Below, piece after piece: positions 1 through 10,002 of a DNA stretch of 64,000 nucleotides. The stretch comes from Actinernus sp. WN-2022 (Eukaryota > Cnidaria > Anthozoa > Actiniaria > Actinernidae), in contig JAOWCC010000577.1 of the NCBI GenBank assembly GCA_030867875.1, forward strand, positions 141,786,344 to 141,850,343. Reading direction: 5' to 3'. The notes under the pieces were generated by a model. The model ran no database searches. It was given only the letters and a program-made list of their open reading frames with translations, and had not been told where the DNA came from. How positions within the stretch are numbered: position 1 is the stretch's first letter; every line of letters begins with the position of its first letter. The translations under genes and the position numbers were made by a program.

Positions 1-905
1 CGGCGTTAGCGTCATAGCTTGAAAATGTTATTGTGCGTGGCGCGCGATTTTGTAATTTTTGCAATTTTCGGGAAAGGCCTTTGTTACAGTTGCCCCAAAC
101 TGTGCGGTTGTACTAGTGCATAATAAATGGTAAGCAGTGTCTCTTGAGGAACAAAGTGCCTAACGCGTTTGATGGCACTTATCCCAGAGGCGATTTTTTT
201 GGATATCATGTGAACATGATTTTCACAATTTAGGTTTTGATCAATTTGTACACCAAGGGATTTTGAAACTGAGAACTGCTTTACTGAGGCTTCGTCAATA
301 ACGAAGTTTGGGCTCCCCGTGAGATAGGATAGCCTTTGTCTTGAGCCAATGAGTAAAAATTCGGTTTTCGTCATGTTTAGCGTGAGCTTATTGGCAGCCA
401 ACCAAACGTGAATCCTATTCAAATCAAAACTCATACGCTCATTTATTTCTTCTATATTATTACCTGCGTATGTTATGCTAGTGTCATCTGCAAACATTCT
501 TGGCTGCGAATATACTAAGCTGTTAGGCAGGTCATTTATATATAATAGAAATAATAAGGGGCCTAGGATGGGCCTTAGGGGCACGCCACTCCTAACAACT
601 TTCTTATATGACTTATAGCTATTAACGATACACGTTTGCATTCGACTTTCTAAATAGGAATTAAACCAGTTCTGTGCAGGTCCGGTTATTCCATAATATT
701 CTAATTTTGATAGAAGAATAGTATGGTCAACTGTATCAAAGGCCTTTTTTAAGTCTAGAAAGACAACAGTATTAATGTATCCGCGATCAATATTTAGTGA
801 CCAACCATCGGTTGCTTCCAGTAGTGCAGTTACTGTGGAGTGAACGGAACGAAAACCAGATTGGTGGGATGAAAGCAACTGTTATCAGTTAAATATTTAT
901 ACTGA
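1..905 (-). mobile_element. CR1/L2-like LINE fragment, reverse transcriptase (broken)
   Basis: The minus strand encodes part of a non-LTR reverse transcriptase. Visible RT landmarks, in order, are HQSGFRS, FLDLKKAFDTVDH, SGVP..ILGPLLF, YINDLP and the catalytic FADDTS. The usual SGVPQGS box reads SGVPLRP, so this copy is probably inactive. Near 80 the frame is lost, but the downstream text WGNCNKGLSRKLQKLQNR is readable in another frame and runs off the left edge. At the other end the frame slips near 878, with YLTDN still readable just upstream, and the copy stops at about 905. No endonuclease is present, so the copy is 5' truncated. It is a dead LINE remnant of the same broad group as the two at 39.7-47 kb. 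Confidence 0.85.
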
Positions 906-1040
906 TGGAGCTACTTATAATAATAAGGCAAGAAGCAGATTTCAGTTGAGAACTCAAGAAATCACTGAGTTTTGTTTTCAGTTTTGCTGATAGAGCAGTT
1001 TTCGATTGAGTGTCGTAAAACAAAACCAAAGTAATCACAG

Positions 1041-1130
1041 AACCAATCACGAGCAAGTAAAAACACAATGAACCAATCACGAGCAAGTAAAAACACAATG
1101 AACCAATCACGAGCAAGTAAAAATACAATG
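1041..1130. repeat. Three tandem 30-bp units
   Basis: Three consecutive near-identical 30-bp units begin at 1041, 1071 and 1101, each starting aaccaatcacgagcaagtaa. The third differs at one base. They sit inside the family A MITE and look like a local expansion within it. Confidence 0.9.
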
Positions 1131-1253
1131 ACCCAAACACGAACTGAAGTAATTCACGATTGCTTTTACTTGAACCAATCACGAGGAAAAAGTAAACGCA
1201 ATCGGGGATGGCGTGATGGACTAAAATACGTTTGGCTTTAGTTTAGCACCTGA

Positions 1254-1428
1254 TAGAGGTAATCGGCTAACGCTGTTGCCACCCATTTCAGATCATGTGA
1301 TGTAAACACACCTTACTCTGGAGAATTGACTCTTTGAAAATTAATTTTATTCATATTCGTCAGAGTAGCATCTGTTTACATCACATGATCTGAATTGGGT
1401 AGCAACAGCGTTAGCCGATTACCTCTAT
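1254..1428. mobile_element. Hairpin element nested in MITE A
   Basis: The left arm (1255-1308, starting agaggtaatcggctaacgc) is nearly the reverse complement of the right arm (1374-1427, ending gttagccgattacctct). The arms are about 54 bp with a loop of about 65 bp. No coding potential is seen. Confidence 0.75.
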
Positions 1429-1561
1429 TGGCTGATAATCACAAACCATTTTCCACAGCCAATAGGAAAACCTAGCAAACGCAAAACCAAAGCAATCACG
1501 GATTGCTTTCGACACTCAATCGAAATCCGCTCTCTAACAGTGTAATTGTTTTATCCTTCAG

Positions 1562-1883
1562 TTCAGCGGAGGTTCTCAATCATACCAAAACCCCTTGTGC
1601 CAACCAGGATTTCATTCCTGAAACAAAGAGAAAAACGTATGTCTTCTACATCAAAATGGACCACGGTACGGACTGGGTAACGTGGAACAGTGTCTCGAAA
1701 TGCTTCCACATCTGGGACCTGGACGTGCGAGGGTTCCATAAGAGTATGTGGAGACTGTGGTATAAGGGGAATCACATTCTGATCGTTGGTTCTCCGGCGT
1801 CTCCTTACTCCAAACACAAGCCCGCGAATGTTGTACCAATATTTATACCAAAGAAAGTGCAAACTCAGCCTCCAGCTAGATAA
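1562..1883 (+). CDS. Possible terminal coding exon of an unrecognised gene
   Basis: A pyrimidine-rich tract ending ttatccttcag lies just before 1562, and an open frame runs from there to TAG at 1881-1883. The exon would start with one base completing a split codon and then encode about 106 residues. The sequence is rich in Trp, His and Tyr (VTWNSVSKCFHIWDLDVRGF; MWRLWYKGNHILIVGSP) and is not low complexity. No family is recognised. The upstream part of the gene is not visible: only MITE and LINE sequence precedes it. MITE A ends 25 bp before the acceptor and MITE B begins 17 bp after the stop, so if the exon is real it is tightly boxed by transposons. It could instead be a gene remnant. Confidence 0.4.
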
Positions 1884-1899
1884 TCAATAAGCCAGTTTA

Positions 1900-2103
1900 G
1901 GGTACGGTGCAGTTGATTGGCCGTATTACACGGAATGATCACTACAGATCGCTAATATCGGGACTTTTTAAGCAACTGGAATACTAAATGTTCCTGAATA
2001 TCAAATGTCAGCAAGTGTTTGTAGCTTACAGTGTAAAATGTACCTGAACCAGTGATTTCCAGAGACTATTCTCATTCCAGAATACAGTCAATCGAACGCA
2101 CCC
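1900..2103. mobile_element. MITE family B, copy 1
   Basis: The terminal inverted repeats read gggt..ggtgcagttgattggccgtatt on the left and aatacagtcaatcgaacgcaccc on the right, both flanked by TA. Two diverged relatives lie at about 36675-36873 and 60791-61023; all share an internal stretch containing agcttacagtgtaaaat or a close variant. It is non-coding. Confidence 0.65.
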
Positions 2104-2498
2104 TAAGCTATATAACTCAGTAAAGTGTTTTATATTTCCTTTTCGGTATTCAAACGGGATGAAATAGAGATTCATCAAGAACACTCCAAAACGGGATGTA
2201 GTATTTGAAAATGATCTCATCGGCAAATATTTCCCTAGACCAACAAAATTTAATCAGGGGCGGACCATTTGAAAATTGATGGGGGGGGGGGGTACCCGGA
2301 TTTTTTTTTACTCGAAATTTTTTTTAGGACTCCTACTGCTGCAAGAATGTTTTTTATGGCGTCGGACCTTGCACAATATTTTTTTAAGGCATTCAGTATT
2401 TTGGTTTTACATCAAGAACATTTTACACAATTTTAATGTTTCTAGATTTATGGTATTTTCCATGTACATTAATTACCTTTGTTTAGCAGAAAACATAT

Positions 2499-3232
2499 AT
2501 ATCAGGCATGTTTTCACAAAAGGAGCCTTAGAACCTAAGACCCCCTTTTGTGAAAACATGCCTGATCTTGTGTGCCTTTAGCTTTAAAAGCCAGTATTAA
2601 ACTCGTTTTTTGTCTTTTTCTTGAAAGGTCAAATGACAGTTTAAGACTTTTCTGGCCTTTCTATCCCATAATTTACTTGTGTGAGATTATCCCATAATTT
2701 CTTCATTTGAGAGCTAGAGGTTAGGATTAGGTTAAAAAAAACGCCATTTTCTGGTATTTCTACTCAAAATACGGCGAAATTGCATCCACTAAACTTAATC
2801 TACAGGAAAAGAACGTTGTATTGCCGTGTAGTGCATCGAAATCCATTAAAAACTCGAGAAATGGCGCTACTTTCAAATTTAAGTTACACAAGTAAATTAA
2901 TGTGTACCTGTTGGCTTTAAAAGCCGGTAACTCACTTTTCAACGTTTTCATCAGTTGGTTTTTCACGATTTTTTTTAACTAGTCCTCCCCACCCCTCACC
3001 CCCACATAAAATACCTTGAGATCAATTATGGGATAGAAATGCCAGAAAAGTCTTAAACTGTCATTTGCCCTTTGAAGATGTTGATTTTTTTCTTTAATTC
3101 TTTCTCCAACTTAATCCATTCATGTCAAGAAAACGGCAAAAACACGAGTTATTGGCTTTTAAAGCTAAAGGCACACAATATCAGGCATGTTTTCACAAAA
3201 GGGGTCTCCTTTTGTGAAAACATGCCTGATAT
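2499..3232. mobile_element. Foldback element whose arms each contain a hairpin
   Basis: The outer arms (about 2499-2680 and 3026-3232) are inverted copies: both contain atcaggcatgttttcacaaa, gctttaaaagcca and the inverted gacagtttaagacttttctgg. Each arm also contains its own short palindrome in which atcaggcatgttttcac meets its reverse complement (2501-2565 and 3180-3230). The single strand could therefore fold at two scales. No protein is encoded. Confidence 0.75.
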
Positions 3233-3393
3233 ACATGTATTCTTCTTGAAATCTCTACCTCACACTCCTTCCCAGATGGATACTTAAAAATTATACTGTT
3301 AATTCGTGCATCATATTGTAGTGCATCATATTGCATTGTTCCGTAGTCTCAAATAAAAAAAATGAAAATGAAAAAGTGCTCAACATTGACTCT

Positions 3394-3630
3394 TCTTAAT
3401 ATTTATGCGCATATAATTAGCTACTCGAAAACGAGGCTATCCCCGCATCGTTGCTTCGCTGAAAAGCAAAATGGCGTCGCGGATGGAGCATTGCTGTGTT
3501 CCTCATTCATTCCTCTCAGTATGCGTTTGAGACCAAATTGTCCTTTCGAACTAGAATGCACGTTGCATCCTCGATGCGGGGATAGCCTCGTTTTCGAGTC
3601 GGTGAATTAAATATGCGCAGAAATATTAAG
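3394..3630. mobile_element. Foldback MITE
   Basis: The arms start cttaatatttatgcgcat (3394) and end atatgcgcagaaatattaag (3630). Inside, actcgaaaacgaggctatcc at 3422 mirrors ggatagcctcgttttcgagt at 3580-3599. An open frame crosses the hairpin but has no recognisable content. Confidence 0.75.
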
Positions 3631-4218
3631 AAAAGTGAATTGGCATATATAACTAATCTCTTGTACACAAATGCATTATTTGTCCTATGGGGATGTGCCT
3701 TTGATTATGAGCTTAGATAATATACCGTCCTGCGTATGGAATAAAAAAGCAGAATGACTTTAAATATTGCGAGGGCCAACGACCCGAGCCAAAATTTTTG
3801 AGATTTTACTGATCTCTAAAACACTGGTTTCCTGTGTTCTGGAGACTAAACATTGGCTGAACCTGTTTCAGCTAATGAACAAAGTTTCACCCTTGCTCGA
3901 TTTTTTTTCGGGGTGATTTTGGCTTGTTCGCTCTTTTTTCTGTGGAAATTCGGCCTGCTCGATTTTTTTGGGGGGATTTGCGGTACCCCCCCCCCCCCCC
4001 CCCCCATCAATTTTCAAATGGCCCGTCCCTTATAGATATTTCATACTTTCCGGCAGAAGATTAATAATAATAATAATTTAATATATAATTTTCTATGAAA
4101 TACCAGTGTATATCTCTTTCTAAAAAGTGATATCTTGACATGTGAATATATCACTTTTGAAAATAATATGACTTGCTTTCAAAAGATTTCTAGCCTTTTT
4201 AGTAGGAGATTGAAAGAT

Positions 4219-4386
4219 AGTTATATATTAAACAGAGCATTACATGGCCGCTTGGAGATACGAATTTGATCTTCTCGTGTTGATGAAATATCTTACTCGT
4301 TCGCTGCGCTCACTCGTAAGATATGTCATCAACACTCGAAGATAAAATCCGTATCTCCGCGCGTCCATGTAATATCCTCTATAACT
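4219..4386. mobile_element. Palindromic MITE
   Basis: Near-palindrome: the left arm includes cattacatgg..cttggagatac and the right arm gtatctccgcgcgtccatgtaat. The centre reads ttcgctgcgctcactcg. Flanks ttatatatt/ctataactt are also roughly symmetric. Non-coding. Confidence 0.75.
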
Positions 4387-4450
4387 TTAATGGACTCTCC
4401 CGAAGGGCTTTTCAGGCCCATTGACAATAAATTAAAAATGCACTGACATA

Positions 4451-4703
4451 AGGGACCGGTCATTATTTAAGGGAAGTACCGGGTTGGATAAAAATCGTAC
4501 TGGGTATAAAAAAATTTTCAGGAAAACCTACGGGGTATGGGATTTTTTAATCAACTATGTAACGGGATGTGAAAAATTCAGGTCAAAACTCATACGGGGC
4601 TTGAAATTTTTGGGGAAGATATCCGACGGGGTTCGCAAAAGAAATCTGAAAAAAGAATGTTTTTATCCAACTCGGTACTCCCCTTAAATAATGACCGGTC
4701 CCT
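4451..4703. mobile_element. MITE with TAA duplication, Harbinger-like
   Basis: The terminal inverted repeats of about 40 bp start gggaccggtcattatttaag and end with its reverse complement at 4702. TAA flanks both sides (4449-4451 and 4703-4705). A three-base TWA duplication is characteristic of PIF/Harbinger transposons, so that superfamily is likely. No transposase is present. Confidence 0.7.
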
Positions 4704-4980
4704 AATATCTAAAATTATACAATAAATACATAGAAACTACTCCAATGTTAGAAATTCCTCTAGTAGATAATTTTTAAGGTCGCTTTTAAATTTGGCCAAA
4801 CTGGTGCTGTCCGTAAGACTACTTGGTAGTGAATTCCAAAGCGACACGGTGCGATAGAGAAAAGTCCGCTGACCGGCGGCGCTGAGATACTAAACTTATC
4901 CTTATTTCTAGTATTTCTAGAGTGGAACGTATAGTAAACCTATCAGCGAGATAACTTGGGGCTAACCCCTTCACATACTT

Positions 4981-5300
4981 AGGCCCTGTTTATATGAAGG
5001 AAAGTTGGCTCGGGGGGGAGGGTCACCCTCCCTCCCGAGCCAACTTTACCGAGCGTTTATATGGAAGAAAAGTTGTCCCGGGTGCCCGAGACAACTTTGT
5101 CTTGAGCAAGTCTGGGCACGTAATATTGGATTACGCATGCTCTGTGTGTCCCGAGTTGAAAAAGTTGGCTCGCCCCCCAGGGTCACCCTACCTTGTGAAC
5201 CGAGTGCCTCGGGGAGGAGGGTCACCCGCCCCCCCGAGCCAAGTTTGCGGTTTCTCATGTAGACGGTTGACTTCGTTTTATAAAGAAATGTATGAAAAGT

Positions 5301-5340
<40 letters not shown>

Positions 5341-5370
5341 AGCCAACTTTCCTTCATATAAACAGGGCCT
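4981..5370. mobile_element. TIR element with 37-bp poly-C tract
   Basis: It begins aggccctgtttatatgaagg at 4981 and ends with the reverse complement at 5370. The inverted repeat continues through aaagttggctcggggg. The right arm holds an uninterrupted C run (5303-5339). It is inserted in the LINE remnant 4055-5690. The open frames across it are proline/glycine artefacts of the homopolymer. Confidence 0.8.
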
Positions 5371-5769
5371 CTAAAGCTAAAACACCATCTCTATATGACA
5401 ACATACGGTTGACAGTCAGCCAGCTTCGCTTTTAAGTACCGGTGTTACATGATCGAATTTCCTGGTACCAGATACAATTCTTGCTGCACACTTTGAAGCT
5501 TACAGATATTCTTCTTAGTCGTGTTCGACCATACTGAAGAGCAATAATATAATTTGCTGAATACCAAAGCGTTAATGATATTCTGCAAAGTACTAGTGTC
5601 GAAGACGTGTTTTGCAGCTATGCAAGCAGAGACAGTATTCGTAATATTTTCATCACATTTTCATCGCATCTATCTGCAACCAAGATTATTTTAAATAATA
5701 ATATTGTACTCTTGGGTATAGAGTAATAAATATAATATGAGCGCACGAACTGTATATATAGTCACTGAG

Positions 5770-5883
5770 CTGTATAGTGTTTACAACATGAGCGGGAGTG
5801 TTGTGTCGGCCTATATAATCTCGAGCCAGAGGCGAGATTGTATAGGGCGATACAATACGAACGCGAATGTTGTAAACTATATA
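5770..5883. repeat. Imperfect palindrome
   Basis: ctgtatagtgtttacaacat at 5770 mirrors atgttgtaaactatat at 5868-5883, and tataatctcg mirrors cgagattgtata around the centre near 5827. Likely a small MITE without a visible duplication. Confidence 0.65.
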
Positions 5884-6187
5884 CTTGGGAATTGAAATTA
5901 TATAATATTTTAAAAAATACGAAATTTTGATGGAAAACGTAAAGTTTATGATTCAGCCGGGAAAAGCGCATTGTATAAAAAACAGGTCCCAATGCATCAA
6001 TACAGGAGTTCTACCTTGACATTTCACCCAACTGAGATAGGGGAAGTTAGTGATCGGTTGCGAGACCTCCCAACAGAACTGATGATTAAAACACCAGTGT
6101 CTGTATCAGCAATACAAGTTCTCGGTATCAGTGATGCAGACGTTGATCAGTGTTTTATCAGATATACAGATACTGATGTTTTATTAA

Positions 6188-6648
6188 AGGCAATCTCGGC
6201 TGAAAAACAATGTTTCCTCTCGAATGATTGTTATGCATGCGTAAGTCTGCTGTTGTGTTTGTTTCCAGTAAATTGTACACTAGATGTCATTTATGCACCG
6301 ATTTTCCTGTCGATAAAACTCATTTGAATTTCCTGCGCACCGCCATCTTGGATTTTATGACGTCACAGTGTTGCCCCTATTGTCAGAAACAGTAGCTCTT
6401 TTGTTGTGTAACAATAGGGGCAGCACTGCAACGTCAACGGAGATCCAAGATAATTCAAATGAGTTTTTTCGACAGGAATATTGTTGCATAAATGACACCC
6501 CCTCCCCCTCTCTTTTTTCCTCGCCCCAATCCCCCTACATCTATCGATCTAGTGTACAATTTACTGGAGACAAACACAGCAACAGACTTAGGCATGCATG
6601 CATAACAAATACTTGAGAACAAACATTGTTTTTTAGCCGAGGTTCCCT
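6188..6648. mobile_element. Foldback element with TTAA target duplication
   Basis: TTAA lies at 6184-6187 and 6649-6652. The ends are inverted: aggcaatctcggctgaaaaa on the left, and agggaacctcggctaaaaaa when the right end is reverse-complemented. The arms stay complementary for about 200 bp each (for example ccagtaaattgtacactaga and its complement), meeting near 6395. The right arm has an extra C/T-rich segment near 6500. TTAA targets are typical of piggyBac and Kolobok groups. Non-autonomous. Confidence 0.75.
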
Positions 6649-6772
6649 TTAATTGTATCAGATATACAGACACTGAAGTTTTATTAGTCAGTGCTGTATC
6701 AAAAAACGCTAGTGCCTGTCATAACCACCCTTATTAATTATTAATGAATTTTACAAGGGCACGTACAATAAA

Positions 6773-6911
6773 CCCATTCAAAAATGGTGTCCAATTTGGA
6801 CTGACTAGCCTCGCATACATGTGAAAACACTTTTATGCAGCAACGTGAGCACGAGGATGGTCACTTCAGGACAATAGCTATCTAAATTTGGCACCATTTT
6901 TCGAATGGACC
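6773..6911. mobile_element. Short TIR element
   Basis: cccattcaaaaatggtgtcc at 6773 is mirrored by ggcaccatttttcgaatgga near 6890-6909. The span of about 140 bp fits a small MITE. Non-coding. Confidence 0.6.
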
Positions 6912-7000
6912 TATGACGAGCCGTTAGGCGAGTCATTGTAAATCCAGATGCGAATATTGTTCAACTTTCTTACTTGTCAAATGAAACTACATAAGATTTA

Positions 7001-7293
7001 CAGTGTGACTACAGTAACATTTAGACAACTAAACACATTGCAAAATATAAAGCACTGCAAAGTATAAATCCTAGCATATCCATGCGATTTTCTTCATTCG
7101 AATGACTTTGACTTCAGAACTAGTCCACCCAATTCGCCTTTTACCGGATCGAAGCTCGAGCAAGTCGAAATGCTATTGTCTTGTACTCGACACTGATTGG
7201 CTCAAGTAACCGTAAGATGGAGTGCTTTGTTTTCGTTCTGTAGCGTGATTGGTTCTCGTTGTCTAAATGGCCTCGATTTCAGTAGTCGCACTG
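7001..7293 (+). mobile_element. TA-flanked MITE family D, copy 1
   Basis: Ends are cagtgtgactac (7001) and gtagtcgcactg (7293), each next to TA, giving a 12-bp inverted repeat. A second copy in the opposite orientation lies at 8672-8918 and matches over most of its length, for example tgtactcgacactgattggctca. TA duplication suggests Tc1/mariner-type movement. Confidence 0.7.
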
Positions 7294-7679
7294 TAACTAT
7301 GAAATTGATGGCAAATGTAAATAAGAGTTCGGCGCTACAGATTACGTCACGGTCATGCGCAGTGTGCACAGATACTGGTCCCATAATGGTGAGACAGTCT
7401 GTACGCATAAAGACAAAAGTCTTACCTTTTATGTTTTTACTCCGGAATAATGGGAGGTCAGTGATAGGTTGGTACGAGTTTATCATACCATAAGACAGTA
7501 AAGTTAAGCCGGCCATTTTAGCCCTGCTGCCAAAACTTGCTAGTTTACTATAATGTGACTGTTTAGTTTACCAGTTGTTTCAGCACTTGGTCACATTCTA
7601 TCAACTAACTAGCTTCGCGATTTGTACTGTGCTTATAATTAGGAAGTCGAGGTCCCATTCGCTAGTCGGCCCTAGACTA
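7294..7679. other. Unassigned intergenic stretch
   Basis: No gene, RNA or clear repeat is seen. Short open frames on both strands here have no recognisable content. Confidence 0.5.
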
Positions 7680-8044
7680 GGGAGTTTAAGCATCGAGGAT
7701 GGCAACGTCGACGACGACGGAACGTGAAAAAGTGCTTTCTCGTCAAATCACTTGTTTATTATTTCTTTCATTCATCTTGCGTTGCTTTTAACATCCAGAT
7801 TTTTGAAAAATTGGATGCACAAAAAGTTTCGTTCACGCCGAACGAAAATAAGAACGTTTTAACTTCTTACGTTGACGTTCTCTGCTCAACGTAAAATTGG
7901 GGTTTTCGCGTTGTGATTTTAATGAAGACGGCAAACATGTGTGTCACTGCGCGCATTTTCACGTGCAGTTATTGTTCTTGGTAATTAAGTCTATTGTTTT
8001 GTGCCGTCGTCGTCGTCGTTGACGTCCTCGTTGCTTAAACTCCC
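7680..8044. mobile_element. TIR MITE, gggagtttaagca type
   Basis: It starts gggagtttaagcatcgagg at 7680 and ends with the near reverse complement at 8044, both flanked by TA. The arms hold GAC/GTC trinucleotide repeats. About 365 bp, non-coding. Confidence 0.8.
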
Positions 8045-8085
8045 TAATATCGGGTCAAGTCGACTGATACAGAATAGTAATTAGC

Positions 8086-8389
8086 CAAGAGCCCATAACC
8101 AAGAGCGTCCATATCTCTCAAATAGATGCTACGGCGTTTTCACAAATTGGGCTATTTTTATATTTTTGCCGCCAATTAGTGGGTTACACCCGTGGCGGAA
8201 CAAAAGATGCCTCATTTGCTTCTTTTGTTATACCAACAACACGTCTGCTACGCTTTTGTGATTTTATTCCCTTAGGAATGATTGCAACCCAATAATAGCC
8301 GGAAACCGTTCTAAAAATAACCTATCTTGTGAAAATGCCGTAGCATAGAGGTAGTATGGGAGATTCTCGCTCTTGCTTATGGGCTCTTG
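8086..8389 (+). mobile_element. TIR MITE family E, copy 1
   Basis: It begins caagagcccataaccaagag and ends ctcttgcttatgggctcttg. The flanks aattagc and aattatc may be a one-mismatch 7-bp target duplication. A second, opposite-strand copy at about 43639-43912 shares ggaataaaatcacaaa and gatgcctcat. Non-coding. Confidence 0.7.
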
Positions 8390-8671
8390 AATTATCTTAA
8401 TATTCTGACACTGTGTATAGGGGCTGGTCAAATTAAGGACCTGGCTATAAACCAGAGATCAAATTGGAATTTAGTGCATTGGTTTCTGTGGAGGGATCAG
8501 CTAGAGATTATTAACCCAGAGAAAAACTCACAGTACTTACAGTATACATACATGTATGTACACATGTATGTTATTGTGTACATGTATGTAAGGGTGAGAT
8601 ACCAACAAACTCGCCTCGTGTTACTGGGACTCGAACCCTGGCCACTGTGGTACTGTATGGACTTATCATTA

Positions 8672-8918
8672 CAGTGTGACTACTGAAACCAGGGCCACTT
8701 AGACAACGAGAACCAATCACATTGCAGAACGAAAACTTACGGTTATTTGAGCCAATCAGTGTCGAGTACAAGACATTAGCATTTCGACTTAGCTTCGATC
8801 CAGTAAAAGGCGAAGTTGGTGGACTAGTTTTGAAGTCAGTCTTTCCAATGAATAAAATCGCGTGCTAGGATTTATACTTTGGATGCTTTATTTTCGTTTT
8901 GCAAACATAGTCGCACTG
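8672..8918 (-). mobile_element. MITE family D, copy 2
   Basis: Inverted relative of 7001-7293, with ends cagtgtgactac and tagtcgcactg. The left TA is kept and the right one reads CA. Slightly shorter than copy 1. Confidence 0.65.
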
Positions 8919-9348
8919 CAATGAATTTTATAATTATCACTTATCGAACTCATTAATAATTCATGAAGGAAAAACAAAAGAAATCAATGTGCGATGTAAG
9001 GATCTGTAAATCTCATACAGATTTCGTCCTTATTTGAATAAAATTTTGCTTCGATTTTCTCGGCCGAAATAGGTCGTATTGCTAAAATAACTGAAAATTA
9101 AACACTACTCTGTACATCTAGACGTTTCGTGAGCCATATAGAGAATTCGAGTCAGTGCGTTATCGGAATTAGAAACTCGCTTGCAGCTCGAGTTTGTCAG
9201 TAATAGGCCTCTTGCAGGCACATGATAGTATAATACTTCGTTAAATGAATTGAGCTCGTGATGCCCATGGGAAAGGCGTTGCCATGGATGCTGGATGGCA
9301 AGCCATCTTCAAAAATGCAGTTTTATAAAGATCTACTATCGATTGGAG
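8919..9348. other. Old repeat flank, no gene
   Basis: No gene is visible. The part at about 9225-9348 resembles 31860-31970 (both contain tataatacttcgttaa, gaattgag.tcgt and ccatgggaaaggc), so it is an older dispersed repeat into which the element at 9349 inserted. Confidence 0.4.
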
Positions 9349-9803
9349 CACAGGCAGCCCAAGCTAATGATTTTTACAAGGAATGTATGGGAATTTTTAG
9401 AAAAAATCTAAAACTGTACTAAAATGATCAATAAAGTCATAAAATCTTACCTGTGTGTTGTGAAGTTGTTCCTCTTCATCACTGATGTGTTTATTTCTGG
9501 TTTGAGGCGCTTCTGGGCTTTTTTTTCCTCCCCTATATAAATATTGAGAAGGCAGGAAACACGAAACGCCATTAGTCCACGTGGCGACTCTTCGAAGCCT
9601 CGTAATTCTTCGAAAATCCAAACTTTCAGAATTTTACCTCCAGAAACCCTTTCTTACATTCCTCTAGCATGCACTCATTTAATCGATCCATCGCTTATTT
9701 CCTCGCTTTGTAAGTACTCAAATTCGACGGTTTCTGCAGCCAACCTAGCCTGTAACGATCCGGGGTTCGATCAGCTTAGCCTTTTTTTCATGAGCTGCCT
9801 GTG
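9349..9803. mobile_element. CACAGGC-type TIR element, diverged copy
   Basis: The left end CACAGGCAGCCCAAGC and following acaaggaatgtatggga resemble the left end of the 1,166-bp palindrome at 15957. The right end GAGCTGCCTGTG is at 9792-9803. The flanking 7-mers (attggag and ctagttg) do not match, so either the pairing is wrong or the copy is rearranged. No transposase is seen. Confidence 0.5.
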
Positions 9804-9813
9804 CTAGTTGAAC

Positions 9814-9828
9814 CACAGGCAGCCTGTG
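9814..9828. mobile_element. 15-bp remnant of a CACAGGC element with target duplication
   Basis: The 15-bp string CACAGGCAGCCTGTG lies between direct repeats gttgaac (9807-9813) and gttgaac (9829-9835). It looks like the two termini of the CACAGGC family fused after loss of the whole interior. It shares end sequence and 7-bp duplication length with 15957-17122 and 35094-35877. Confidence 0.55.
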
Positions 9829-10002
9829 GTTGAACGTGGCTTTTCTTCGGAAGCAGTGACGAACGAGTGCCGAATGAATTCGACACCTCGTGATTTTTCG
9901 AAGAGATTCGGAGAACGAAGTCATTGTGCTCAATCGACCAATCGCTGAACGGTGAAATATGCAGAACAGAAGACATATCAGCCATTAGAAGAGCGTAATG
10001 GG

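Larger units (their letters stand above)
991..1536. mobile_element. MITE family A, copy 1 (TA-flanked)
   Basis: The ends are inverted repeats: tagagcagttttc near 991 and gaaatccgctct near 1522-1533, each next to a TA. Related copies lie at about 29090-29336 and 48945-49193. This copy is longer because it carries three 30-bp tandem units and a separate hairpin insert. It is non-coding. The TA duplication suggests Tc1/mariner-type mobilisation, which is inference. Confidence 0.6.
2256..4030. mobile_element. Compound element with poly-G/poly-C inverted termini
   Basis: The left end (agggg-cggaccatttgaaaattgatg, then a G run) is the inverted copy of the right end (C run, catcaattttcaaatgg-cccgtccct, ending at 4030). 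Two further foldback elements lie inside (2499-3232 and 3394-3630). No transposase is visible; the open frames between are short and low complexity. It reads as a non-autonomous DNA transposon swollen by nested insertions. No clear target duplication was found. Confidence 0.6.
4055..5690 (-). mobile_element. Decayed LINE 3' half split by three MITEs
   Basis: Read on the minus strand, 5520-5610 gives ALVFSKLYYCSSVWSNTTKK and 4790-4870 gives SLWNSLPSSLTDSTSLAKF followed by KSDLKNYL. Both are typical of the C-terminus of CR1/L2-type ORF2. The remaining sequence down to an (AAT)n run near 4063-4078 would be its 3' tail. Three inverted-repeat elements interrupt it (4219-4386, 4451-4703, 4981-5370). 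Frames are broken by stops. The C-terminal text is clear; the exact limits are inferred. Confidence 0.65.

Noticed and set aside
5971..6616. Two plus-strand frames of 118 and 82 codons
   Set aside because: They run through the arms of the TTAA foldback element and its flanks.
8610..8660. Possible tRNA gene (gggactcgaaccctggcc resembles an inverted B box)
   Set aside because: No A box or acceptor pairing could be found at a suitable distance.
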